Shown here: positions 7,928 to 14,908 of the stretch, piece by piece
Layout: each line of letters begins with the position of its first letter
Position numbering within the stretch: the first letter of the stretch is position 1
DNA from: Deferribacteraceae bacterium UBA6793
GTDB lineage: Bacteria; Chrysiogenota; Deferribacteres; Deferribacterales; Geovibrionaceae
Length of the DNA stretch: 27,846 nt
Assembly: GCA_002452405.1 (NCBI GenBank)
Contig: DKFP01000009.1
Span: forward strand, 1-27,846
Direction: 5' to 3'
Made by a program: the position numbers and the translations under genes
Notes under the pieces: model-generated
What the model was told of the DNA's origin: nothing
Database searches by the model: none
What the model saw: only the letters and a program-made list of their open reading frames with translations

Positions 7928-9235
7928 TCATATGTCTGTGTCATAATCGAACTGTTCAGGTTTAACGAGGTCTATCTTCACCTCGCGGATAACCTTACTG
8001 TTCTCGTCAAATTCAGCTACGTTGTATGTAACGGCGACCTCTGTCAGCCCTTTTATCTCCGTAATGTATTTCGGGTGAAACTCAGTTTTTATTCCTGAAG
8101 TAACGTGTTCGATGCCCTTTGCGGAAAGGTACTTTTGCGCTTTAAGAGCGTTGCTGCCGTAAGCTCTTGCGGACTTTATAAAGAAGTCTCTTTCAGACAT
8201 GACCTCGTGCTGCGTAAGGGTTACGCTGCTGTTCTGTATGTATATCTGGGAAGTCAGCTTGTTTTCCAGCGAGCAGAAATGCACACGCATATTCAGCTTT
8301 TTTTCCGCGGCGAATTTCAGCAGTTCAACACATTCCTCTCCGCTACCCGCAACAGGCAGTCCGCCGGCATATCCGTAATCATAAAGAACTCTGTATGGTC
8401 TCGGCTTAACTTTAAAGCCTCTGTTGGCGTATTTCTCGGAGTTTACCCACGGATAGAGGAACTCAAGTATGTTGATGGCATCGGCTCCCGCCTCGTCCAG
8501 CTCTATAAAGAGCTTTTTCATAGTTTCCAGAGTGCCGGGAATAACAGGCATCTCCACCATTACGGCAGGTATTATTCCGGACACGGAACGGATTATCTCC
8601 ACAGTTTCCTGCGGATAGTGTTCCCCCTCCGCCTTAACGCTTACGCGCACTTCGTCAAGCCCGGCGTTTGCGAGCTTTGTCGCAAGCATAGGGGTAAGAA
8701 AGTCCCCGTTAGTGTAGAGACGCAGGTGTGCTTCAGGGTATTTTGCGCGGCATTTTTCAAAAAAATCGATGGATTTTTCCGGCAGCAGAAGGGGTTCCCC
8801 CCCGGTCAGCGCGATAGACGTTAAACCGAATCCCCCGTCCGCGGCCAGTACCTCTGCGAACGCATCATTTTCGTTCTCAAGGTAAAAATCATAATCTCCC
8901 TGATTCATGTTTGCACAAAAGAAACAGTCTCTGTTGCATTTAAGTGTATGGAACACGGTCATTGATGTAAGACCTGTCCGGCAATCGGCGCAGGCGGGCG
9001 AAACTTCACCGTAACGAAGGCTGTGTCCGAAGCCGGAACTTTCGACTCCGGACACGTTCTCCGCCAAATCCTTATATGTAAAACCTGTTGAGGAATGAAG
9101 CCCGTCTATGCCGATTCCCGAATCCTGAACGGCAGACATGAAATTTTCGTATATGCCGACGTAGCGCTCCGCATCGGCTCTGAAATCATCATTGACTATC
9201 ATATCAAGGGAATCCCTGTTTATATCAATTATCAT
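7928..9235 (-). CDS. Radical SAM enzyme linked to a TorD chaperone and DmsAB-like reductase
   Basis: 435-aa cytoplasmic protein. The radical SAM cluster motif C-x3-C-x2-C is at C100/C104/C107, and the SAM-binding GGEP is at 145-148. A CxxC pair sits just before the core (C82/C85), and the N-terminal 80 residues match nothing I know. The partial TIM barrel continues to about residue 300, followed by a C-terminal part of about 130 residues that lacks the Cys-rich SPASM pattern. It is translated with the TorD-like and ferredoxin genes (gaps of 8 and 2 bases). A role in making or modifying the neighbouring molybdenum reductase, its cofactor or an Fe-S ligand is inference; it does not look like MoaA, which has a second C-terminal cluster motif. 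The start ATG has AAGGCG upstream. Confidence 0.85.
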   Translation of the reverse strand: MIIDINRDSLDMIVNDDFRADAERYVGIYENFMSAVQDSGIGIDGLHSSTGFTYKDLAENVSGVESSGFGHSLRYGEVSPACADCRTGLTSMTVFHTLKCNRDCFFCANMNQGDYDFYLENENDAFAEVLAADGGFGLTSIALTGGEPLLLPEKSIDFFEKCRAKYPEAHLRLYTNGDFLTPMLATKLANAGLDEVRVSVKAEGEHYPQETVEIIRSVSGIIPAVMVEMPVIPGTLETMKKLFIELDEAGADAINILEFLYPWVNSEKYANRGFKVKPRPYRVLYDYGYAGGLPVAGSGEECVELLKFAAEKKLNMRVHFCSLENKLTSQIYIQNSSVTLTQHEVMSERDFFIKSARAYGSNALKAQKYLSAKGIEHVTSGIKTEFHPKYITEIKGLTEVAVTYNVAEFDENSKVIREVKIDLVKPEQFDYDTDI

Positions 9236-9287
9236 AAGTTCGCCTTTTGTTTTTGTGCGTTGGTCACAGCATCTATTCTGATAAAAA

Positions 9288-9306
9288 TTAACCGTTCTTC
9301 GGTTAA
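9288..9306. promoter_or_regulatory. Palindrome upstream of the radical SAM operon
   Basis: Perfect inverted repeat TTAACCG-N5-CGGTTAA, 53 bases before the radical SAM ATG on its coding strand. A TTGATT (9306-9311, minus strand) abuts it but has no convincing -10. It could be an operator or a leader hairpin. The half-site contains GGTTAA, close to the GTTAAG repeats found at two other promoters here, but arranged as an inverted repeat. Confidence 0.45.
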
Positions 9307-9344
9307 ATCAAGGTAAAATAACGACCCTGTTTCCATAAAATTGT

Positions 9345-9387
9345 GAAGAAAATGTGCGGCGGGAAGAACGCTTCCGCACCGCACATT
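9345..9387 (-). terminator. Rho-independent terminator after the DmsB-like gene
   Basis: 9-bp arms (9351-9359 and 9379-9387) around an inner GGAAG/CTTCC stem with a small loop, followed on the minus strand by TTTTCTT when the terminal A-T pairs are counted. It lies 22 bases past the DmsB-like stop and separates the structural operon from the radical SAM operon. Confidence 0.85.
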
Positions 9388-9408
9388 ATTAATTGTAAGA
9401 TACTTAGC

Positions 9409-10029
9409 TTACGCTTTCGGCTTGAAGAAAATAGAGGGAACGGTATCGCCGGATTTAAGCGTGTTACCGTTCGCATCCTTGTCTGTATCGGGAAATCCCA
9501 CTACAGTCCTGACTGCCGTCGGATATTTCGCCGCTATGGCTTCCGCTGTGCCGAAGTCAAGGGCACGCTGAGGACAGGACGCAACACACGAAGGAAGAAG
9601 TCCTTCCGCAAGTCTGTCCCAGCACATCGTACATTTCTGCATAGGATGCTTGACTGCCCAGCTTGCCTGTTTAACAGGTTCGCTGGTGTCGTCGCCAAAC
9701 TGGGGCGCGCCGTAGGGACACGCAACAAGACATGCCCTGATATCCTGACAGAGGTCACGGTTGACTATTACTATGCCGTCCTCTTCACGTTTATAAATCG
9801 CACCCACGGGGCAGGCCGCAGTACATGCGGGGTTTGCGCAGTGGTTGCAGGACATTACGAGGTTAAAAACCTTTACGTCGGGGAAGGTGCCGACCTCTTC
9901 GTCGGAGAGTCTTCTCCATCTCGCCTGACCGGGCTTAACGTCGTTCCAGTCCTTACAGGCAACCACGCAGGCGTGGCAGCCCATGCATCTATTCTGGTCA
10001 AAGTAAAATGCCATCTGTTTTGCAGACAT
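9409..10029 (-). CDS. DmsB-like four-cluster Fe-S electron transfer subunit with one altered ligand
   Basis: 206-aa ferredoxin-type subunit, the length of E. coli DmsB, and matching it through CNHC-x4-C-x3-CP, ACPYGAPQ and SCPQRALDFG. Cysteine groups: I at 15/18/21/25, II at 61/64/69/73, III at 94/100/104, IV at 133/136/148/152. In group III the second cysteine is replaced: residue 97 is Ile (CQDIRAC where DmsB has CIGCRYC). That position is Trp in NarH, which holds a 3Fe-4S centre, so a 3Fe-4S cluster is likely here. It has no signal peptide, consistent with export as a complex with the Tat-signal catalytic subunit. It follows that gene by 14 bases with a strong ribosome site (AGGGAGGA). It passes electrons between the cytochrome side and the molybdenum subunit. 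Confidence 0.88.
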   Translation of the reverse strand: MSAKQMAFYFDQNRCMGCHACVVACKDWNDVKPGQARWRRLSDEEVGTFPDVKVFNLVMSCNHCANPACTAACPVGAIYKREEDGIVIVNRDLCQDIRACLVACPYGAPQFGDDTSEPVKQASWAVKHPMQKCTMCWDRLAEGLLPSCVASCPQRALDFGTAEAIAAKYPTAVRTVVGFPDTDKDANGNTLKSGDTVPSIFFKPKA

Positions 10030-10043
10030 CTGATTCCTCCCTG

Positions 10044-12875
10044 TTACGCCTTAGTGATCTTCACGCGGCAGTCGTTTGCCAGCGTCATACCCTGACATAT
10101 CCTTGAGGGGCGCGCGTGAGTAAGCGAATTTGCGCATCCGCCAACGTCGATGCTGCCCTCTTTGCTGTGCCATGAGCCTTGTCCGATGTAGAGAACTTTT
10201 TCGGGAACACGCTGAGTAACGACAACGGAAGCGTATATCTTGCCTCTGTCGTTCTCAATAAGCACTCTGTCGCCTGATGAAAGACCGAGCTTTGCCGCGT
10301 CAACAGGGCTTACCCATACAGGTTCATAAACTCCGTCCTCCCATGTTTTAACAGCCTTGCCATTGGCAGGTTTTCTTGTTTCGGGCAGGAAAGCGGGGTT
10401 GCCGTTCACGTCTTTTTTGTAGTTTTCGTTCAGATACGCAACGCTGTTCAGAGTTGAGTGTGAACGATACATCATGTGCCATGTGTGCAGAGTGTATTTA
10501 TAGCCTGCCGTTTCTCTGCCGAGAAGATCGGGGTGGCTTCCGTCCGCATGTCTTCCCTCAACTGCGGGGATATACATGGGGATGGGGTATACGAATCTCA
10601 TGGAAGTTGAACCGGCGGGACGTTTTGCGTCCATAATAACGCCAGTGTTCTCAAGAGTTCCGTAGCTGTCAAGGTTGTTGTAATGGCGTGCCTGATAGTC
10701 TTCCATCATCCACTGTGCATATGCCTCAAACTTACCGGAAGGCGTGTTCAGAGGGTTATTGGCAGGATCTTCCCTGAAAGCCTTATATTTTATGGTGATA
10801 GGCAGTGTCGGTTTCCATATACCGTTCTTTTTGAACTCTTCATAGCTGATGTCATATGTGCCCGCGGTAACTCCGGCTGCCCAGCCTGCGGCGAGTCTGT
10901 CTTCCATGGTCTTGCCGTCGGTATACTGCGCGCCGATGCCGAGTACGCTGGCGATACCTGCGCAAATATCGTATTCGGATTTCACCTCACCGGGTATTTC
11001 AAGCACACCGGGTACACTGAGCACCTCTTCGCTGAACCAGCCTGTGGATGCGCCTGGTTTCTCCATCTGCATTGTGCCGGGAAGAACGTAGTCGCACATC
11101 ATAGCCGAAGCCGTCATGAAGTGTTCGCATGTAACAAGAAGTTCAGCTTTTGTTCTGTCCGCCAGTACAGACTTGGAAAGGTTAACGTCGCCGGACTGGT
11201 TTGCAAGAACGTTGCCCGCGAAGTTGAATATACATTTGATGCCGACGGGGAGAGCTTTTATCTGACCGTCGTTCCATCTTGACTGACCTGTACCGCCGTT
11301 TTCAAGGGCGTCAAGCCATGTGAAAACAGGGATGGTGTTCTTTGTGTCGTTTGCATAAAAAGCTGTGGTGGTCATCTCAGTCGCATCGTAAAGGATGGAC
11401 GTGAGTGTGGAGGATACGGGGTTTGACACTCCCATTCCGTTTGCAGGACCGGATACCCAGCTCCAAGGCTGCATACCATAGCTGCATCCTGCGGCGCCGA
11501 AGTTCTTCGTAACAACGGAAAGAACTCTGAGCAGCCATACCGCCTGCTCTGATTCAGAGTGACGCTGGAAGCCGGAACCGTTCCAGATGGAGCAGTTTTT
11601 ATCGAGCAGAGTGTTCGCCATTTCGCGTATCTTCGCAGCGGGAACACCTGTGATGGCAGATGCCCACTCAGGTGTTTTAGGTGTCTGACCGTCTATAGGA
11701 GCACGTTTTCCGGCAAGGGGATCGGTGAGCGTTCCGGAAGTATTGACATTATAACCTATAGTATCGGGATATATCGATGCGGCACCGTTCTCAGCGTGGG
11801 CAACGTTACCCATTACAAATGCTGAAAGAGACGCACCGTTGGGAACGACGTATGTTCCGGCTGCGACTGACGAGTGATAAGAGGTCGCGGCAGGATCGTC
11901 GAAGAAACCGTGGAGGTGAGCCTTGATGAAGGAAACGTCAAGGTTTGCCATTCTGGTTGTCAGAAGGTGGTGAAGCATACCGAGGATAAGCGCGGCGTCT
12001 GTAGTGGGCGCGATGGTGACAAGTTCATCCGCTATTGTAGCGGCTGTTTTGGACACTCTGGTGTCGATGGCGGTCATGGGGATACCCTTCTCGCGCGCCT
12101 GTGTCAGATACCATCCTGACTGCGTACCCCATATAGCCTCAAGACCGTTGTAAGACCACAGAAAAACGTGTTCTGCATTCACAACGTCGCCTCTGCTGTT
12201 TCCTTCGGGGATGTATCCCGCACCTTCTGTAAAGGTTGCAACGTGGTCAAGAGCAGGCCATGAATAGTCATCTCTGTATGGCAGTGAACCGCCAAGCATG
12301 TTGAAAAGCCTGTTTACGGCGGCACCCGACCAGCCGGTTGAGTCCGCTGATGCATAGATACAGTGCAGAGACCTTGCTCCATAGGTGTCTATGACGCTTT
12401 TCAGCTTTGTTCCTATTTCATTGAAAGCCTGTTCCCATGAAATTCTCACAAAACCGTTAACATCGCCTCTGTTACCTGTCTGTTTCAGAGGGTAAAGCAG
12501 ACGGTCGTTGCGGTAGAACCACTGTTTTCTTGAGCGGCATCTTACGCATGAACGCCTCTGAGGGTCATTGGCAGTTGTGCCGAGCGCGTTTTTATCGGTA
12601 CCTTCATCGGTAACAATCCTTTTAACCACGCCGTCTTTCACATAATATTTGCTGGCGCAACGTCCGCCGCAGTTGTGGGGTGTTGAACCATTAATGATTG
12701 TGGCGTCTATTATTTTAGGCACCTCGACGGTCTCGTCCTCTTCCATATAGGTCTTGCCGCCGCCTCCGCCGCCGCAACCGTAAAGTGCCGCAGTGGCTCC
12801 TGCCACGCTCGCCCCTTTAAGGAAGGTACGACGGGTCACGTTCGCTTTATCTAAAAGTTTTTCTTTGATACTCAT
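10044..12875 (-). CDS. DmsA-like molybdenum reductase catalytic subunit, Tat signal with lipobox
   Basis: 943 aa from ATG 12873-12875; this start has AGGAGC eight bases upstream overlapping the previous stop, while the ATG at 12911 lies inside the cytochrome gene without one. Tat motif RRTFLKG (R15/R16), a hydrophobic stretch, then ALYGC followed by six glycines: Cys34 is a likely lipidation site. The N-terminal cluster region reads T65-x3-C69-x3-C73 and C110, so the first Cys of the usual C-x3-C-x3-C is Thr. The molybdenum ligand is probably Ser205 in DDYS, as in DmsA. WASAITGVPAAKI and KAFREDP-NNPL-TPSGK place it in the DmsA branch of bis-MGD enzymes, about 130 residues longer than E. coli DmsA. 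The substrate (a sulfoxide, N-oxide or oxyanion) is not determinable. Partners are the porin, cytochrome and DmsB-like subunit. Confidence 0.87.
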   Translation of the reverse strand: MSIKEKLLDKANVTRRTFLKGASVAGATAALYGCGGGGGGKTYMEEDETVEVPKIIDATIINGSTPHNCGGRCASKYYVKDGVVKRIVTDEGTDKNALGTTANDPQRRSCVRCRSRKQWFYRNDRLLYPLKQTGNRGDVNGFVRISWEQAFNEIGTKLKSVIDTYGARSLHCIYASADSTGWSGAAVNRLFNMLGGSLPYRDDYSWPALDHVATFTEGAGYIPEGNSRGDVVNAEHVFLWSYNGLEAIWGTQSGWYLTQAREKGIPMTAIDTRVSKTAATIADELVTIAPTTDAALILGMLHHLLTTRMANLDVSFIKAHLHGFFDDPAATSYHSSVAAGTYVVPNGASLSAFVMGNVAHAENGAASIYPDTIGYNVNTSGTLTDPLAGKRAPIDGQTPKTPEWASAITGVPAAKIREMANTLLDKNCSIWNGSGFQRHSESEQAVWLLRVLSVVTKNFGAAGCSYGMQPWSWVSGPANGMGVSNPVSSTLTSILYDATEMTTTAFYANDTKNTIPVFTWLDALENGGTGQSRWNDGQIKALPVGIKCIFNFAGNVLANQSGDVNLSKSVLADRTKAELLVTCEHFMTASAMMCDYVLPGTMQMEKPGASTGWFSEEVLSVPGVLEIPGEVKSEYDICAGIASVLGIGAQYTDGKTMEDRLAAGWAAGVTAGTYDISYEEFKKNGIWKPTLPITIKYKAFREDPANNPLNTPSGKFEAYAQWMMEDYQARHYNNLDSYGTLENTGVIMDAKRPAGSTSMRFVYPIPMYIPAVEGRHADGSHPDLLGRETAGYKYTLHTWHMMYRSHSTLNSVAYLNENYKKDVNGNPAFLPETRKPANGKAVKTWEDGVYEPVWVSPVDAAKLGLSSGDRVLIENDRGKIYASVVVTQRVPEKVLYIGQGSWHSKEGSIDVGGCANSLTHARPSRICQGMTLANDCRVKITKA

Positions 12876-12885
12876 TTTTCTGCTC

Positions 12886-13341
12886 CTATTTGCTGTACTG
12901 GTTAGGTGCATGTGCCGTTTTGTGGCAGGTGAAACAGGTGGTCTCCTGTACAGGGTAGTGACAGCCTGTTGTGCAGTGCCTGTTCAGAGGCTCACGCCAG
13001 CCCGGTCTGTGGCTCGCGGGAGGTGTGCTCTTGTGACACTCTATGCAGGAGTCCTCTTTGTGGCACGCTGCACATTTGTTCCTGTCCCATCTCGCCTCAA
13101 GTCCGTGTCCCTTTTTTACCCAGCCAGGGGTATGCGTTCTGGGTGCTACCTCTTCGTGGCATTTCGTACAGGATACTTTCTCCACGTGGCAGGCGGTACA
13201 TTCCTCGATGTTCAGCTTGCTTGCCTTGCCATGACGCTTAATCCATGACGTGTCGTGGCTCGAAGGTTTTTCGCTCGTTACGGCAAATGCCATAACCGCC
13301 ACTGCGAATACAAGCATCAGTCCTATTATTATGCTTCTCAT
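12886..13341 (-). CDS. Small periplasmic multihaem cytochrome c (six haem motifs)
   Basis: 151 aa from ATG 13339-13341, preceded by GGGAG; the upstream in-frame ATG at 13374 would start inside the porin gene. Signal peptide or anchor at residues 1-22. Haem motifs: CTACH (48), CTKCH (58), CAACH (90), CIECH (99), CTTGCH (123) and CFTCH (136). The fifth has three residues between its cysteines instead of two. Motifs come in pairs with a repeated H-x-PGW segment after the first two pairs (70-74 and 111-115), suggesting internal duplication. Seven further histidines (29, 37, 70, 79, 111, 122, 144) could give bis-His ligation. It lies between the porin and DmsA-like genes and so probably feeds electrons to that reductase in place of a membrane anchor subunit. 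Confidence 0.88.
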   Translation of the reverse strand: MRSIIIGLMLVFAVAVMAFAVTSEKPSSHDTSWIKRHGKASKLNIEECTACHVEKVSCTKCHEEVAPRTHTPGWVKKGHGLEARWDRNKCAACHKEDSCIECHKSTPPASHRPGWREPLNRHCTTGCHYPVQETTCFTCHKTAHAPNQYSK

Positions 13342-13352
13342 TGTCGTCTCCC

Positions 13353-14792
13353 TTAGAATGCGATGCTCGCCCAAAGCTCAACCATGTAGTTTTTGCTCAG
13401 GTCGCTGTCCACATCGTCATAGAAATCCGTATCCTCGCGGCTTACGTCCAGCATAAGACTTAATGTCTCAAGAGGCTGGTACTGTCCGCCTACATAATAA
13501 GACCTTACGGAATCTTTACGCTTGTCGGTCGTATAGTCATATTCGTAACGTCCGAAGGACGAACCTGCCCATACGTCTACCTTCTCTGTTACCTTCTGAC
13601 CTATCTGGCAGCCGTACATTAATCGGTTGTCGTCAGAGTTGCCTTCGGTGGAATTTACGTTCCACTTATCCGCTGTCAGAGATATGTAAGTATCGGGATG
13701 CGGAAGACCGTTGATGTCGAACTTAAATCCGTACTTGTCAAAGTCGCGGTTGTCGAAGTTCTCGGTGCCGTCAACGTTCTTGGTCTCATAGCTGAATCCA
13801 GCTGCAAAGTATTTCGCGAATGCCTGATATACTGACGCGGAATATTTGTTGTATTTGCTCTGGGGAAGAAGAGTATATGTCAGGGGGTTCACAACGTAGG
13901 TCTTGTCGGAATCCACTGTGTCGTTCATTCCTTCATAGCCGATGGTAACTATCGTACCGGTCTTGGCGAACTCATAATCGAAGTCGAGGTTGACTGTTCC
14001 GGCATCGTTAAGCACTGTGTAGCCGGCAACAAGAGAACCGCCGGGGATAAACTGTACCACTCTGAATTTGGAATAGTCGTCGTCGATATCCTGAACGTCA
14101 ATGGATGCGTATTCAGCCTCTACCTTCGTACGTCCTTTGTAGTTGAACATCGCGCCGCCGCCGACAACGCTGTCGCTGTCAAGGTCGTAGTAGTAGCTCA
14201 CTGGACGTCCGCCGTAGGCATATACGCTGAACATGTCGTTGAGCTTCGCGGTGACATCAGCTCCGTCAAGCTGGAAGGTGTTCAGGTGCTCCAGATAAAA
14301 ACGACCGATGTTAGCCTTAGTGTTCTTTACCACTCCGTCAAGCTGAACGTAGCCGTGGTAAAGTCTGGGCGCAAAGTCGTTCATGTCCTCTTCGGTGTCC
14401 AGGATGCCTCTCTGGCTGTAAAAATAGTTATCTGACCATTCCTTGTCCGAATCGCCGTTGATATCTTTGGCGAAACGACCGAATGCGGCAACTTTCATTG
14501 TTCCGTTGCCCAGTTTTACGGAATCTGTGTGCAGACGGATATACTGATAGATATCCTGATCGTCCGCATACTCGTCAGACCTCAGGCGAAGACGGGTGGT
14601 CAGCGTCATATAAAGTCTGCTGTCCTTGGTCAGCCCTACCCCTGTCATGCTCTGTTTGAACTGACCGGGAGTTGTCTGCATCGACCAGCTGTCCGGTGTG
14701 TTGTAGCCCTCTGCCTCAAAAGCGCTGGCTGTGAACACCGCTGTGCCAAGCAGGAGAACTGTTACTAACAGACTGCTTAACATGTGTCGCAT
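13353..14792 (-). CDS. Outer-membrane beta-barrel porin of a reductase operon
   Basis: 479 aa from ATG 14790-14792, chosen because AGGAGG lies five bases upstream and a signal peptide (hydrophobic core, likely cleavage after ASA) begins directly; the longer frame to 14855 has neither. The mature part alternates polar and aromatic residues (many Tyr, Asp, Gly), with repeated short amphipathic strands and acidic loops such as DIDDDY, and ends in ...ELWASIAF with a terminal Phe, the usual outer-membrane insertion signal. There is only one cysteine and no haem motif. Its stop lies inside the upstream reach of the cytochrome gene, giving tight coupling. It could be a sheath for electron transfer, as MtrB/DmsF are for their cytochromes, or a substrate channel. 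It has no CxxC near the N-terminus as MtrB proteins usually do. Confidence 0.82.
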   Translation of the reverse strand: MRHMLSSLLVTVLLLGTAVFTASAFEAEGYNTPDSWSMQTTPGQFKQSMTGVGLTKDSRLYMTLTTRLRLRSDEYADDQDIYQYIRLHTDSVKLGNGTMKVAAFGRFAKDINGDSDKEWSDNYFYSQRGILDTEEDMNDFAPRLYHGYVQLDGVVKNTKANIGRFYLEHLNTFQLDGADVTAKLNDMFSVYAYGGRPVSYYYDLDSDSVVGGGAMFNYKGRTKVEAEYASIDVQDIDDDYSKFRVVQFIPGGSLVAGYTVLNDAGTVNLDFDYEFAKTGTIVTIGYEGMNDTVDSDKTYVVNPLTYTLLPQSKYNKYSASVYQAFAKYFAAGFSYETKNVDGTENFDNRDFDKYGFKFDINGLPHPDTYISLTADKWNVNSTEGNSDDNRLMYGCQIGQKVTEKVDVWAGSSFGRYEYDYTTDKRKDSVRSYYVGGQYQPLETLSLMLDVSREDTDFYDDVDSDLSKNYMVELWASIAF

Positions 14793-14835
14793 GTTTCCTC
14801 CTTGTAGGTGATGAACCGGCGTAAGATTTAAACCG

Positions 14836-14841
14836 ATTTTA
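14836..14841 (-). promoter_or_regulatory. Candidate -10 element of the porin-cytochrome-DmsAB operon
   Basis: Minus-strand TAAAAT; at 17-nt spacing the -35 position (14859-14864) reads ACTGTC, a poor match. A weak -35 touching the GTTAAG repeat is what an activator-dependent promoter would show. Confidence 0.45.
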
Positions 14842-14862
14842 AGAAGAGGTAACACGAAGACA

Positions 14863-14879
14863 GTTAAGACATGGTTAAG
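14863..14879. promoter_or_regulatory. Direct repeat GTTAAG-N5-GTTAAG, likely response-regulator site (porin operon)
   Basis: Two exact GTTAAG copies 11 bases apart (14863-14868 and 14874-14879). The same 12 fixed bases with the same spacing occur upstream of the response regulator gene (20087-20103). Tandem sites at about one helical turn are the usual target of OmpR-family dimers. It lies about 70-87 bases before the porin ATG, touching the -35 region. Confidence 0.7.
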
Positions 14880-14888
14880 AACGAGAAA

Positions 14889-14906
14889 ATTGTGAAATTA
14901 TTGTGA
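14889..14906. promoter_or_regulatory. Second tandem repeat ATTGTGA-N4-ATTGTGA
   Basis: Exact 7-base repeats 11 bases apart (14889-14895 and 14900-14906), immediately upstream of the GTTAAG pair relative to the porin. It could be a site for another regulator; an isolated TGTGA half-site is also CRP/FNR-like, but the copies are direct rather than inverted. Confidence 0.4.
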
Positions 14907-14908
14907 TA

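Noticed and set aside
9343..10095. 250-codon plus-strand frame opposite the DmsB-like gene
   Set aside because: Cys/Arg-rich shadow of the ferredoxin codons; it crosses the terminator hairpin and has no ribosome site.
13353..14855. Longer porin frame starting at 14855
   Set aside because: The first 21 codons have no ribosome site and cover the promoter region; AGGAGG and a standard signal peptide fit the ATG at 14790-14792.
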